Assembly: GCA_007922225.1 (NCBI GenBank) | Contig: ML680038.1 | Span: forward strand, 124,001-188,000 | DNA length: 64,000 nucleotides | Direction of reading: 5' to 3' | Source of the DNA: Emydura subglobosa | Lineage: Eukaryota > Chordata > Testudines > Chelidae | Part shown: piece by piece, positions 1-12,541 of the stretch | How the letters are laid out: each line of letters starts with the position of its first letter | How positions within the stretch are numbered: position 1 is the first letter of the stretch | Program-made: the position numbers and the translations under genes | Notes under the pieces: model-generated | The model's database searches: none | The model's input: the letters and a program-made list of their open reading frames with translations, nothing else | Told to the model about the DNA's origin: nothing

Positions 1-166
1 AGAGTGTAGCACACGCTTTATTAGCAGCTTTATTAGCCAACCAGGTGTGCAGCATTGCTCCTTTCATACAACTGGGCGAGGTGCACAGCCCGTGTCGGTG
101 CGATACCAGAAACACAGAGCTGAAAACAGCAGCATCAACTAAACGGAGCTGGCCCTGAGAGAGCCC

Positions 167-178
167 GGGGGGGGGGGG
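167..178. repeat. Homopolymer G tract (12)
   Basis: Twelve consecutive G residues in the upstream intron. The rest of 1-742 shows no recognisable gene or repeat. Confidence 0.9.
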
Positions 179-742
179 TTCGACGCCGAGCGTTGTATTC
201 GGTTTCCCATGTCGTGCCGCCTGTTCACTTATTTCCAAATGATGCCGGATTTCCAGGCTGCCAGGCTGGCAGACGGCGGAGCCCAGGGGCCGGGCTCGAG
301 GCTGAAGGGCTGGTTTGGCACGGTGGGCACTGGTCACGGAGGTGTCATTCTGCGGTCCTGGTCCAGGCCCCCTGCCACTGACTGTAGCGGGCACGTTGAC
401 GGGACAAGGACGTCAGCGAAGCCCCGGGCCACCCACAGCGGAGGAAAGGATGGGAGAAATGACCCACGTGGGAGCTGGGCTGAGAGCGCCAGGCCTCGGG
501 CCTCTTCCGCGGCTTGATCTCCCTTCGCTAGCAGGAGTCCGAGCCGTTTGGTGGGCCCGGCCGCCAGAGGGCACTCGGTTGCTAGCGGGCGTTCGAGCCA
601 GCACGTGACACACCGGCCTCAAGAATTTAAAGCTGGAAAATTGCCCCCGCTGCGCCCATCTCTCCCCAGCCTGGTGACCAATCCAGCCTTGCTGGTTCCC
701 TACAGGTCCCTTGCTGCTTGGACCCCGCCCTAGCTGCTAGGC

Positions 743-1259
743 CAGGGGTTCCCAACCCTTGTGGTTCGAGGAAAACAAATACCATTTTTACAACCCTGCA
801 GGGCCGCCCGTCCGCCAGCTCACAGACCATGGATTGACGTGCGCCCCACCCAGGGCTGAAAATCGCTACCTCGCTAAGGGAAACATTTGATGCTGCTGGG
901 CTCATTTTTACAGTCACTATTTTATGACTCTCAGCACGTCACACGGGGCCCAAGCATCATTTTTTAGAGTCCTGCCCCTCCTCAAGCATGGGGGGGGGGT
1001 CCTGGCTGCTCCACCAACAGCCCCCTTTGCCCCCACTGCAGCCAGACAGAAGCAGTTCAGCGAGGAGGCTGCCTCCCTGCTGATCTCCCGTTCCCCTGAC
1101 TGCAGCAGGGAAACCACGTGTCCCGTAGCCCCATGCGCTACACCTGCGTCCCTAGGCAGCAGCTCCCTTCTGCAGCCAGCAGGCAGGGAGCCATGGACCA
1201 CTTTGAAAGACCTTGTGGGCCACTTCTGGCCCCCTGGGCCATGGGCTGGGAACCACCGT
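743..1259 (-). mobile_element. hAT-like non-autonomous element, family A, internally deleted
   Basis: The ends are imperfect inverted repeats (CAGGGGTTCCCAACC and GGCTGGGAACCACCG) flanked by probable 8-bp target duplications TGCTAGGC / TGCTGGGC. Internal blocks (CCCAGCAGCATCAAATGTTT on the opposite strand, and the 'cctcctcaagcatgggg' block) match the copy at 28202-29009 in inverse orientation. Confidence 0.75.
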
Positions 1260-1648
1260 GCTGGGCGGCGTTGCCTCCAAGCTCCTGCCTTCCTGGGAGG
1301 TTTCAGTCCCGCGTGCAGGGAGGCTTCCGGCCTCCGGTGCTTGTGCTGTCAGTGGGGCATCCCAGCCCCACGCACCAGGCTGGGGACAGCGCCTGGGGTG
1401 GTGGGTGCCAGGGGCTCTCGATGGGTCCTGCACCTTGGGAATACCTCCCCCGGGCTGGGCAGAGGCGTACCACAGCGGCAATGGCATTGAAGCTCTGATT
1501 AGAAAGAGCCGTCCCTCCAGCTCCCAAGGCCCCTTCCCGCCGGTGACCGCGCTGGGTTGGAGGGAATTCTCCGCCTCTCTCTAGGCCTAGGGGGCTAGGA
1601 ATTTCCCCAGCCTGCGGCTCCTCATGCCCTCTCTGGTTTCTTCCCTAG

Positions 1649-1748
1649 ACTCATCGGCACTTTCCGGATGGTCCTGCAGAAGGTGGTGGAGGAAGGGCAG
1701 CTGGAGGTGACGGACACTTTAATAGACGACAATAACTCCGCCATCCAG
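1649..1748 (+). CDS. OTOF: OTOF exon: C2A, middle strands
   Basis: The exon follows a TTCCCTAG acceptor and ends at CAG|GTGGGT. One base completes the previous codon, then 33 codons run to phase 0. The peptide starts [20 protein letters not shown] and continues with a TLIDDNN motif. It belongs to the first C2 domain, which in otoferlin is known to lack a full set of calcium-binding aspartates. It is the most 5' coding exon in the window; exons upstream are missing. Confidence 0.97.
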
Positions 1749-3009
1749 GTGGGTGACCGCTGCCGTTCCGTCCTCCTGACGGGTGCGCGTGCGGCACGGC
1801 TGGTGGAACGGGAGGGGCCGCGTCACGGGCGTGCGAGCATGTCGCCCTCTAGCGTCCGCCCCGTGCCGCTGAACCTCCAAACCGTGGCCGTTTCCCCCCA
1901 CTTTTTGCGGAGTTGGGTGTTGATGGAACGCACTTTCTTGTTGAAGTAGCGATTTTTTATACTTTGTTATAAATAGCTTTTATTGAATTATTTGTATTTA
2001 TTATTATATATGCTCATTATTGATATTGGGGTTTTATTTTTAATTATATGTTACTTTTATTATGATAATTGGGGTTGTTAAAACAACATTTGGTCATAGG
2101 CAGGGCGGTGCAAAAATATGTTTTTTGGCAATGAAAGTGTGTACTTCCATTCGTTCAAGGACGTTCAAGGTTTTTATTACCGTTATTTATGTGCACCTAC
2201 AAGCACACATGTTGTGTATTTTTTTGTTATGTGCCGTGCTGTGCAGAAACTGAGACATCTGCGCGATTACTCAGTAGTCTGGAAGATGTCATGCTACAGG
2301 GGTGAGAATAGCCAAGCAAGCGTCTGAAGCTATGCTAGGCTTGTAGAGACAGTGGTCAAGCAACTCAAATTGTACTGGGCCTTCAACACTATCCGTTTTC
2401 CGAGGCACTTTCCGATGAGGCTTCATTCCTGGTCCCGTGGCTTTACCCGAGCCCTGAGCGTTACACGGCTGCAAGGAATGGCAGAATATGTCTGCAGGGA
2501 GCTAACGTGGCCGGTCAAATGCACATTGGTGCATCACACTCCTCAGAAGCAAGCAGAGCAGAGCACGCCGTTGCCAATAGACTAGAGGACTGGGAATAAT
2601 TGTAGGTCCTACTTCATCCCAGCGCTACAACTCACTGTGTGCCCTTGGCAGTGACGAACCTTTCCACCGTTCTATACCATGAATGTATGAAAACCATTTT
2701 TAATGACTTAGAGCCTGATCCACTGAAGTCAATGGAAAAATTCCTGTTGCCTATTCGGCTCAGCCCTTAGGTTTTTAACCCTTTTAAAATATATTTGTCC
2801 AGCTGACTCAACAGCTGTTCCCGGCTGCAGTCAGGCTACGTGAGACGCTTTGAAGTTTAGCTGCGTCTGAATTATTTCTGTGCAGAAAGCCTGACATTTT
2901 GAAAATAGGCGGATATCATTTCCTGATAAAATTAAAAGCTATTTTGCTATGCTCCACGTAGGGGGAACGTGTTTCCAGTGTGCAGCCATGAGCAAATGTG
3001 AGGAGTAGG

Positions 3010-3365
3010 AAAGTGATTTCACCTCCATGCGTGGCAGCGATGAAACGGATGCTGGAATACTGTTTCCAGATCGGGCGTCTAGTCTTTAAAACGGCTGTTG
3101 AAAAATTGGAGCGGGGATGGAAAAGAGCCACAAAAATTATTTGAGGGCTGGAGAAAAAGCGACAGATTTAATGAGCTCGATCTATTTAATTTATCAAAAA
3201 GAAGGCAGAGAGGTGACTTGAGCAGGGGGTATAAATAGGCCAGGAAGAATTAGATTTGTATTAGTAAACATCAATAAACATTGATTTCACCATACGCACA
3301 GCAACCGAGGAGAAAATATTTCCATCAAAGATAAGAGAAATCTACAGGTAGGCAAAGTAAGAAAA
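3010..3365 (+). mobile_element. Old CR1 LINE 3' fragment
   Basis: Degenerate CR1 ORF2 C-terminal region ('ggaatactgtttccag', 'gagccacaaaaattatttgagggctgg'). Many substitutions and no open frame. 1925-2250 upstream is AT-rich with no recognisable element. Confidence 0.55.
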
Positions 3366-3685
3366 ACGCTGCTTGAAAATTTATTAGTTGGATTTTAGGC
3401 TATTCACTTTGTATATTTTGACGTGTGATGTTTACAGTTTATGCTTTTAACGATGATAAAGCTTTTACTTTTTGAATCTGTGTCGGCTGTCCTTAGATCA
3501 TTATTGTCTGATCCTCCCTTGTCTGCTCCCCCATAATTTCCCACAACTGTGAACATTTAAATTGATAAAAATAGAAAAAAAAATGCTTAAAACCCACGAT
3601 TTTGCACAATGGTGAAAATTTAAATCAGTAAAAAAAAATGTAAATGCTTGACAATAAACACTGTTATTATCTATTGAAATTGTTT

Positions 3686-3707
3686 AAAAAAAAAAAAAAA
3701 AAAAAAA
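3686..3707. repeat. Poly-A tract (22)
   Basis: Uninterrupted A run directly before a CR1 fragment. Confidence 0.9.
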
Positions 3708-3719
3708 CATCAATCAACC

Positions 3720-4092
3720 AACTGAACTCTGCCAAGCCTATGTATAAGTACCTTCCTGGAGAAGAAATACCAGGTACTAAGGGAAGCTTTAGTCTAGTGC
3801 AGAAAGGCAGAACAAGAACCAGTAGCGGGAAGCTAAAGCCAGGCAAATTCCAATTAGCAGCACGGCACACATTTTTAACAGCCAGGGTTATTAGCTAGTG
3901 GAACAAACCATCAAAGTTCTGGGTGTCTTCAGATCCAGACTGGAGGCCTTTCTTGAAGATGTTTTAGCCAATCATAAGGGCCTGGACTCAGTACAGGGGT
4001 ATACCTGTGTGAAACTCTCTGCCTTGTGTTGTACAGGAAGTCAGACTAGATGACCTAATCCTCCTTCTGGCTGTAAACTCTATGAATCCATA
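3720..4092 (+). mobile_element. CR1 LINE 3' end
   Basis: Contains the CR1 3' region 'ataccaggtactaaggg', 'gaaggcagaacaagaacc' and the family-typical tail 'gtcagactagatgaccta ... tgtaaactctatgaatc'. Non-coding remnant. Confidence 0.75.
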
Positions 4093-4124
4093 ACTAGGGG
4101 ACTCAGTGCGGGACTGGAAACCAA

Positions 4125-4235
4125 GTGGAGAAGTGTCCTAACAGTGGCTCCGCTACCCACTGACTGTTTGACCAGGGCAAGTCACATCCGGTCTGAGGCC
4201 TCAGTTTCCCCATCTGTAAAATGATACTTCCCGGC
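4125..4235 (+). mobile_element. MIR-like CORE-SINE fragment
   Basis: Matches the MIR core order: 'gaccagggcaagtcaca', then 'cctcagtttccccatctgtaaaatga'. Confidence 0.7.
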
Positions 4236-5029
4236 CCCCACGGCAAATACCAAAATATCCATTCCTGGGAATTTGGCATAAACGTTTGGCAGACAGAATG
4301 ATAGAGTTAAAAGCATCTCAATTCCTCGGAGACAGCTCAGTAAGTCCTTGAAGTCACATCCCCTGTGTTTGTATGTGAGCGAGAGGAACACATCTGATAT
4401 ATACACATCACATTCCTAGTGCTGGGTTTGTTACGCTTGCTCTGGGATAACTATAACGTCCCTGGAATATATTTTTCCCTAAATTGCTGATATGCCCTCT
4501 CTGTCTTAACTCCACGTTCAGGTTCTTTTAGTCTGGGCTGTGTGCAAGTGGTTGTGTTGGTCAGCATATATGGTCTAGGGAGGATTTTAGACCCCCCCTT
4601 CCCCGTGCAGTATCCATGGCAACGTCTCATGACAGAAGGGACAATTTAGCCTCGTAAATTTTCTCAAAACTCCTCTAATTCCCCACTTTTGCTGCAGTTC
4701 CTGTGGCTGGCTGCACTGACCAGGGGAGAGGGCGGGTTCTCTGAATCGCATTTCTGAAAAGTAACAACACAAAACACAACCCCAGGCGCTCTGCGGGGGA
4801 TAAGGCAGTGGGGATGCAAGCTTTGTGAGCCATGACCAGTTGCAGACTGAGCAGCTTCTCTCTAAGCTGGCGACATAATCACCACAGCTGGCAAGCAACC
4901 CATTTATCGCCAGGCTTTTAAAAATGCCATTTCCTTCGTCAGCCATAGAAATGCATCACCCGCCATTTAGGACGGTTGCCATACGTGGAGCAGAGGGAAT
5001 CGGACGTAGAGGTGTTAGGGTAACATAGT

Positions 5030-5150
5030 TAGAGCAGCGGGCTGGGAGCCAGGACACCTATTCGCTGTCACTGACTCTCTGGGTGATCTTGGGCAAGTCA
5101 CATCCCAGCTTTGTGCCTCAGTTTCCCCACCTATAAAATGGGATAATGAT
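5030..5150 (+). mobile_element. MIR-like CORE-SINE
   Basis: tRNA-like head ('agagcagcgggctgggagccaggac'), then 'ctgggtgatcttgggcaag' and 'cctcagtttccccacctataaaatggg'. 4240-5029 has no recognisable element. Confidence 0.75.
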
Positions 5151-5445
5151 TAGAGGTGATTGAAATGTTTTCTTCAAAGAGAAATGGCTTTTTGACCAAT
5201 AAGAAGTGATCATGTTGGTCAGATGTTTCCAGCTCTTCACTGAACAAAAAAACACTAAAAGATTGTGAAGGGGTTTTTTTAATTTACAAAAATGGAAAGA
5301 TTTTATTGAAAACCAATTTTTACGTGGAAGCAGTTTTGGAAAACTTTTGCCCCCCCCAAGTTTCAGTTTAATTTTTTCATAAAAAAACAAGTAAAAAAAG
5401 GCACAGATTTTTTTAAAATTAAAAATTTTCTAAATTTTCTTCAGA
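5150..5445. repeat. AT-rich interspersed sequence
   Basis: T/A-rich segment of the kind found inside the TIR elements at 32065 and 49842. Ends not defined. Confidence 0.35.
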
Positions 5446-5472
5446 ACATAATTAGCATGAATTAAATGAATT

Positions 5473-6292
5473 CAAACTGGAACAGGTGCAGAAAAGGGCT
5501 ACTCGGATGACCTGAGGAATGGAAAACCTGCCTTATGAGAGGAGACTCAAAGAGCTTGGCTTGTTCAGCCTAACCAAAAGAAGCCTGCGGGGAGATGTGA
5601 TCGCTCTCTATAAATACAGCAGAGGGGTAAATACCAGGCAGGGAGAGGAGTTATTTAAGTTCAGCCCCAGTGTGGACACAAGAACTAACAGATACAAACT
5701 GGCCATCAGGAAGCTTAGACTTAAAATTAGACGCAGGTTTCTAACCATCAGGGGAGTGAAGTTCTGGAACAGTCTTCTCAGGGGAGCAGTGGGGGCAAAA
5801 CATCTAACTGGCTTCAAGACTGAGCTGGACAAGTTTCCGGAGGGGATGGTCTGTGGGGGCAGCCTAGTTTGGCAATTGACTGATCTTTGACTACTAGCGG
5901 TAAATATGCCAATGGCCTGTGAAGGGACGTTAGATGGGGGTGTTCTGAGTTACTACAGAGAATTCTTTCCGGGTGTCTGGCTGGTGAGTCTTGCCCACGT
6001 GCTCAGAGTTTAGCTGATCACCATGTTTGGGATTGGGAAGGAATTTTCCCCCAGAGTAGATTGGCAGAGGCCCTGGGGTTTTTTCGCCTTCCTCTGCAGC
6101 GTGGGGCACGGCTCACTTGCTGGTGGATTCTCTGTACCTTGAAGTCTTTAAACCATGATTTGAGGACTTCATTAACTCAGTCATAGCTTGGCAGTCTGTT
6201 ACAGGAGTGGGCGGGTGAGGTTCTGTGGGCTGCGTTGTGCAGGAGGTCAGACTCACTGATCATAATGGTCCCTTCTGACCTTAAAGTCTCTG
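5473..6292 (+). mobile_element. CR1 LINE 3' end, subfamily X copy 1
   Basis: An open 123-codon frame at 5519-5890 is the C-terminus of CR1 ORF2 (ERRLKELGLFSLTKRSLRGD). It is followed by a long 3' UTR ending 'gatcataatggtcccttctgacctt'. Nearly identical to 15279-16050 and in the same orientation. Confidence 0.88.
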
Positions 6293-6914
6293 AACATTTT
6301 TGCACTAGCTCTAATAATGATACTCAGCTACCTCCCAGAGCAGCTCTGAGCAGAGCCAGACAGGCTGTTTTCCCCATGGGAAATATAGCCAATTTTGTTC
6401 TGCTTTTTATCCACATTTTCCAAGTTTTTGGTTTTACAACACAAACCCTACAGTTTGATCAGAGATGGCCGTTTCCCACAGAAAGTTCCGTTTAGATAAC
6501 AAAATCTATTTTCCTACAAAAAAACATTATTTTAGGCATGAAACTTTTGACCCGAGCGGTGGGGAGTTAAGCGATTGTTTGTCACACTCTCTGAGGCCTG
6601 CCAGTGGGAAGCAAAGTCAGCATTTTTGGATCTTCGCATCCCGTGACTTCTCCATCGCTTGCATCTTTTGATCAAGACCGTCTATGCCCAGAAACCAAGC
6701 GTGGTGACAAACAGGGACAATGTGATCCTTAGAGGTGTAAACAAAGGAGCAGGGCTAAGATTCTTACCGAGTATTTCCCAGAGCCCTGGGATTTGGGGCT
6801 TCTGCCGCACAGGAGGTGCTGGGGCTCGGGGTTTCTGCTCCGCGGAAGGCACCGGGGCTACCGTGGGTTTGAAAATATTTACCGGAGCTCCCCCCTCTGG
6901 ATGGCTCCTGCTGA

Positions 6915-7820
6915 ATTTAGTCCTGCATGGCAGTACTCAGGAGAAGCAAGGAGGTGATTTTGACCTCTCTATACGGCATTGCTGAGACCGATACTGGAAT
7001 GATACGTCCAGTTCTGGTGTCCACGTTTGAAAGGGCTGTTGACAAACTGGAGGGAGTGAGGAAAAGGGCCACAGAAATGGCTGAATGGCTGGAGAAAATG
7101 CCTGGCGGCGCGAGGCTTAAAGAGCTCGGTCTGTTCAGCTGATCAGAAAAAGACTGAGCAGTGACTTGATGGGGAGAAATACCAAGTACCAAAGGACTCT
7201 TTAATCTAGCAGAATAAGGCAGAACCAATGACCGGCTGCTGAAACCAGACACATGCAGATTAAAAGCCAGGCACACCTTTGTACCGATGTGGGTGATTGA
7301 CCATCACGGCAAACCGCCAAGGGAAGCGAGGATTCGCCAGCTTTTTAAATCCAATCTGGTTTCCTTAGGAAAAAAGCTTTCGACTGGTGATACTCAGACC
7401 TCAGTGGTTCAGGACCCAAATTAGCCATCAACATCACCCCACAGAGTGTGAATTCATTGTTTCATTTACTATCTAGTCATATTTACGCAGTATGGCAGGG
7501 GCGATGTTGAGGGTTTACATAGATATATTATTCTCCCAGCAAATAAGTTAATAACATAGTGAAGTTAACAACTTACTTGGTTAGTAACCTAGTAAAAGCA
7601 TCCGGGTGGGTTAATAACTGAGATTGGGTAATAGTTCAATCACGTGGTGTTTTAATGTCATGTCTTGCGGTCACTTGCGGTCTTCAGCCTGGGTCTGAGT
7701 ATCACGGCTTTAGCCAAACACCCGCTCGCGGACTCGATGTGGGTGAAATTTCTCTGGCCTGCGTAACCCAGGAGGTCAAGCGAGATGCTTTAATGGTCCC
7801 TCCTGGCCTTAGAATTTAGG
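6915..7820 (+). mobile_element. CR1 LINE 3' fragment split by a TIR element
   Basis: 6915-7386 and 7706-7820 are consecutive parts of one CR1 3' end ('gggctgttgacaaactggag', 'ataccaagtaccaaagg', then 'gctttagccaaacac' and 'ggaggtcaagcgagatgc'). The gap is filled by a separate element. Confidence 0.75.
7387..7705. mobile_element. Non-autonomous TIR DNA element nested in CR1
   Basis: 319 bp bounded by inverted ends GTGATACTCAGACCTCAG and CTGGGTCTGAGTATCAC. No coding capacity. Younger than the CR1 it interrupts. Confidence 0.75.
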
Positions 7821-7897
7821 AATAAATCCTCTCCCCTGCCCTCTCGTGCGGTGGGCTCAGTAACTGAGTGTGTGTGTGTGTTTGGTTTGTGTTCCAG

Positions 7898-8115
7898 ACC
7901 AGTGTCTCCATCGAGATCAGATACCAGGCCATCGATGGCACCGTGGGCGCCTGGAATGACGGGGAATTTCTGGACAGTCCTAACCGCCGGTCGGAGGGTG
8001 AAGGCGGGTATTCCTTTGAGACAGACAGCTTGCTGCCTGGGCACCGGCAGGACTCCGCAGTGTCGCCTGTCAAAGCCAACCCCACCCTGCGGTCTGCAGA
8101 GAGGCACTTCAGGAG
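7898..8115 (+). CDS. OTOF: OTOF exon: end of C2A and start of C2A-C2B linker
   Basis: The acceptor is GTGTTCCAG and the donor GAG|GTAACC; 72 codons plus two bases (phase 2). It opens TSVSIEIRYQAIDGTVGAW, the last C2A strand region, then passes into a poorly conserved hydrophilic linker containing ETDSLLPG and ending FR plus a split arginine codon. The phase-2 end makes this the upstream partner for every cassette exon between here and 33982. The linker part differs more from mammals than the C2A part, as expected for a disordered segment. Confidence 0.97.
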
Positions 8116-9440
8116 GTAACCTGCAGCACAACCTCGGTTCCGGTGCACAGCCTGGTGCGGGCAGGATTAGTGGCATAGGAGTGCAGTCGCAGATCCCTCC
8201 CAATGTGGCTAGGGAGGGGGGGTTACAAGGCCTGGTTTGTCCTTTTTCATTGTGCCCCGGTCTTATTGTAAAGCGGCAGTCAAAGCTGCTGGGTTTGCCT
8301 TTCCAGCTGTGTATCCACCATGCCCATTTTAAACAGGTCGACACGCACAGGTGCGCACGCGGCAGGATGCGGCTGCAGCTGCTGCTCCGCTGCCTCGAAA
8401 GTCAGACCCCCCATCTCGCAAAAAAATGGCTGTAAAACCCAGGAGAAAATTAGCCCAACAAACTCACTCTGGAATTCCTGCCTCCCCGGTGGCCATGCCT
8501 CACTGTCAGAAGCCAGGCTCCGCCCCTTGAGACCAAGGCTCCGCCCCTTGGAATAAGACGCACAGTCCAGCATAGGCGCTGGAACTCAGGGTGCAGGTTG
8601 AAGAGGTTCCCATTATATGCAAGGTCTGCAGTTTGGTTCAGTGGCTCTCAGCACCTCCACTAGAAAAATTGTTCCAGCCCCTCTGTTGTCCAGTCTGCTT
8701 CAGTGCCAGCCTCTGCCCACGCCCACTGCGAGGTGGCCTATGAAAGAGACATTGGTTACAGGCGGATTGGGGGGGTTGCAATTAAAAACGCGACATTGGT
8801 CAATAGTGCGTTTCTAGCACGCTGTAACTGCAGGGCAAAGCATAAGGGGAAACGGGGGGGATGTTAGCTGGCGCCACGTGGTAACTGTTGGCAAATGCAG
8901 GCGTCTTATGGCAACCCAGGAACGGTGTCATGGTACTGGGTGTGGTTTAGGGACGGAATGAGAACTGGCGATCAGCAGCTTTCTCTGTGGTGTGGATACT
9001 GCCTGCTCACCAGGTTGCAAGGTGAGGACTGCAGTGCTGATTTAAATGGTGCTGGCAGCAAGGTCTGGCCTGTGGATACAGGTGCCCACAGGGGCCGCTC
9101 AGCCCTCAGGAAAGCAGCTTATTGCAGTTCACTGAGAATAGGTTAGGAATGAATTGAAAACGTGGGTCATCACTGGGCCATGGTAGCCGGTGATTTCCTC
9201 TGGACCAGGCATGCCGCTTCCCGGGCCCCAGTGTGGAGTTGAGCATTAAAGCAAACCTGTTTCTGGGGTTTGTAATGTGCCCGGGAGGAGAGGGAAATGC
9301 AAATGTAGTTAAATACAGCTCTGGGGAGGGTTAGCTGGCTGGCTGTAGGTTAGGCCTCCTGACATTGGATGGGTTTGTAATATTTGGCATTCGTATAGTG
9401 CCTTGCATGCCAAAGGGTCCCACAGCGCTTCACAGACTGT
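8116..9440. other. Intron sequence without recognised features
   Basis: Contains a duplicated 'ggctccgccccttg' (8517-8550) and otherwise nothing I can assign. 9385-9440 resembles the end of a MIR-like element. Confidence 0.5.
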
Positions 9441-9443
9441 GTA

Positions 9444-9706
9444 CAGCACCACTGACATTCAGCCCCCTCTGATATTAGAGCTGGCAGCTGGATTACAGCA
9501 CCACTGACATACAGCCACCTCTGGGGTTAGAGCTGGCTGCTGGGTTGCAGTGCCACTGACATGCAGCCCCCTCTGAGATTAGAGCTGGCAGATGGATTAC
9601 AATGCCACTGACATGCAGCCCCCTCTGGGGTTAGAGCTGGCTGCTGGGTTGCAGTGCCACTGACATGCAGCTGTGTCTGGGGTGTGAATGGCAGCTCAGC
9701 TGACGA
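9444..9706. repeat. 52-bp minisatellite, five units, alternating types
   Basis: The anchor CCACTGAC recurs at 9449, 9501, 9553, 9605 and 9657, an exact 52-bp period. Units alternate between a 'gattaca' form and a 'gggttgcag' form, giving a 104-bp higher-order repeat. Confidence 0.9.
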
Positions 9707-10216
9707 GTGCACAGCTTAACAGACGCTCATCTACCACAGTGAGGTGATGGACGTGGTATAAGTACGAAGCTAGATAGATCAGACTGGGATATTTTGGCCC
9801 ATGGTGTAGGACAAGCTCTTGCACCTTTGAACTTTTAATGTACACCCCGAGCAGGTACCCCCTCACCTGCATACAACTCTAATTCGTGCTTTTGTATGGG
9901 GGACTTTGTAATAACAAAGTCCAGCTTGCTTGTTTGTCACCACCGGAAACCTGGAGTGGCTCCGCTGAGTCGCGCTGACTGTACCACAGCCTGACAGAGA
10001 CCCAGATCCGCTCCAGCCAGCCAGAGAGGTCCAGTCCCCTCATGTAGCCAGATGCAGCCTGGCCTAAACAGGCAAAGTCAATTGGAGCAGCTGCTGCAGC
10101 GCTGGATTCTGCCTCTGTGGAATAATGCCTGGGGGGGATTGCACCCATTTCACAGATCAGCAGAAAACAAGTTACACACAACTGGAGGGTTCGATGCAGC
10201 CAAGAGAGCTAGGGCC

Positions 10217-10306
10217 ATCGGGCCCGATTCTGATCCCATTTGGGCTGGGTGAACACTGTGACCTTCAGGCTTGCACCGGTGCACCTGAGAGCAGGATCAG
10301 GCCCAT
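10217..10306. repeat. Small palindromic MITE-like element
   Basis: Inverted ends 'gggcccgattctgatc' and 'gagcaggatcaggcccat' around a short centre. The same style of element is common in turtle and crocodilian introns. Confidence 0.5.
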
Positions 10307-12541
10307 GGCATTGGTATGAGCTGTGCATTTAGGGAGGTGTTGGTAAGTGACTCCCTTGTTAAGGTGACCTGGAGTTCCGACAGGACCTGAACACACATCA
10401 AATGGCTTAGAGGAAGCGGGCTTGGTTCACCACTGCAGTACGCCTCCCTTACCCCAGTGCAGCTCCAAGGAAAGGATCATAAAATAGGGTCACCCAGTGT
10501 GGACGTAGGGACCTAAAAGAAACAGCTCTCAGACCTCCCAGCTGAAATCTGCTCCTTCATCCCTCCTCCCGCACGGGGACAGGCAGGGGGATTATTCCTT
10601 GCTTTATCATATGACCTTTCCCAAGGGCCGTCATCGGATGTGGTGCTGCACGGTGTGACGCAACGCCTGTCCCAGGCGAGACAGCACAATAGACTAGCTG
10701 TGCAGTGGCAAACCGCACGCCTTCGAAACATACCAGCTTTCTAGGATCTAGAGTCACCTTCTTTTTAAAAAAGCATTTAAAATCTGTGCAGTTTTGCACC
10801 AAGGGCCAGTCTGGTGTCTCCCATCTTGCTCACAGACTCATCCACACTCTCTATACTTAGGCTATCTCATTTTTCTCTCGTTTTGTCTCCTACGTGACGA
10901 CATGAGGAGAAAATTGTCCTCCCCTCCTAGCGGAGGGCTGAGGGAAGATGCCCCCAGAGGCTCGGAAATGCTCTGGCAAGCGGCCGATTTACTCTGTGAA
11001 CTGGGCTGTATCCTGTGGATTTCCAGTCTAATTGAAACCATGGATCAGCGTCCCAGCTCAGTGTGCTGTCAGTTTTTTGTGCAGGGAAGATGCTAATGGA
11101 TTTAAAAGAGAGCCAGCACAGCTGTTTGCCCTGGATGTACCTTGTGCAAAAGTAGCTGGGGATCTAGTGGCCTAGGTTTCTGGTTTATAATCTCTACAAA
11201 AGCAAGTTCAAAGCCTGGAACAATCAACACCCATTTCCATCCTTCTGGCATAAGTACATGGAGAGCCAGGTAGCTTACAGTAGATCAGCTGTTCAGATGG
11301 GAGCTTCTAAATCAGCATCCTAGCTGCCTCTTATGAACTTCAAAGACGTCGGGGTGCTTTTTAAGAGCAAGAACATGCCCTGGGTCAAAACTTCCCTTCT
11401 GGCCTCAGTGTTCTGTGTTTGTTGCTGTGGGCTGTTTGGCTCCACCCCAGAGCTGGCTGCATTTTGGAGGCACTGAATGCGATCGTTTCGGCTGACAGAG
11501 GCTGTGTGCAGTCAGTGCAAAGTGTTTCGTAGTCAGACACGAAGTTAACAGCCCAGCTCGTGCCTGAGTCTTAGCTGTGGGATTTGGAGGCAAAACTCCA
11601 CTCCAGTATGGCGTATTAATACCATTTAGGATACAGGGCTGCTGACACGTATGCAGTGGGCCTCAAAACTTCAGTCCCTAGTGAAGGGGGAGTAACTCCC
11701 TGCTCTGACAGTTGCTAAATTTGATACCAAGGCCCCACAAAGTTTGTCTTCAGTTATTGCCCTTCAGAGGGCTTGAGTCCCGGGGAACTGCTGGTACCTG
11801 GTACCCCTCAGAATCAGGCCCCGGCTCTGCAGATGGACCAGGAGTATTTTAGCACTCTCCCATTTTTTCATGATCAGAGCTAAAGCAGGAGGTGGGCTGG
11901 ACTTTCCCTGGTTTCATCAGGGTGTGAAGAAATCATGACAAGTTAGCACACTGCCACCTGGAAACTTTTCCTGTGGCACTTTCCCTAGGACAGTAGGTGT
12001 TAAACCTGCCCTCCCGACCAACCTGAACTAGGATAATTCTCTCCCGTCTCCCTGAAATCCCTCTGCCTCTGGGGCATTGCTGCACGTTCACTGCTAACCA
12101 GCTGCCAGGTGTGCTCCAGATGTGGCTGCATTTCAATGGTGGTCCCTGTACGGAGAATCTGAAAAGTCTTTGGGATCCTTAAAGAAAAGTGAGAGGCAGC
12201 CGCCTGCATGAATGGCAGAGGGACCGAGTGAGATCCTGGTGCCGTTGAAATCAATAGCAAACTTCGGGGGGGGGGCAGGGTTTCCCCCGACGTTCCCTCT
12301 CGTGGCAGAGTCTTGTAACGAGGTTTGGGAATTGTTCTGAAATCGAGCAACCGTCTGTGCTGAGGGTTTGCGGCCTGTCCCCCCGTGCTGTCCTGTCCTG
12401 TCCTGATCTGGCTGCGTCCCAGCACCCCGAGGGCTGCGTTATTACGGATGTTACTGTCCCCCCGCTGAGCCTGCTGCCCTCGCTGGTTGAGCTGAGGCAG
12501 GTAAGAAGCAGACCCACCTTTTGCCGCGTTGCTGCTCCCAG
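10307..12541. other. Intron sequence without recognised features
   Basis: Several chance frames on both strands, none with a protein-like pattern or a compatible splice phase. Confidence 0.5.

Noticed and set aside
12421..12500. Strong-looking GTAAGA donor (12501) after an apparent exon
   Set aside because: In the phase required by the upstream exon the segment contains TGA.
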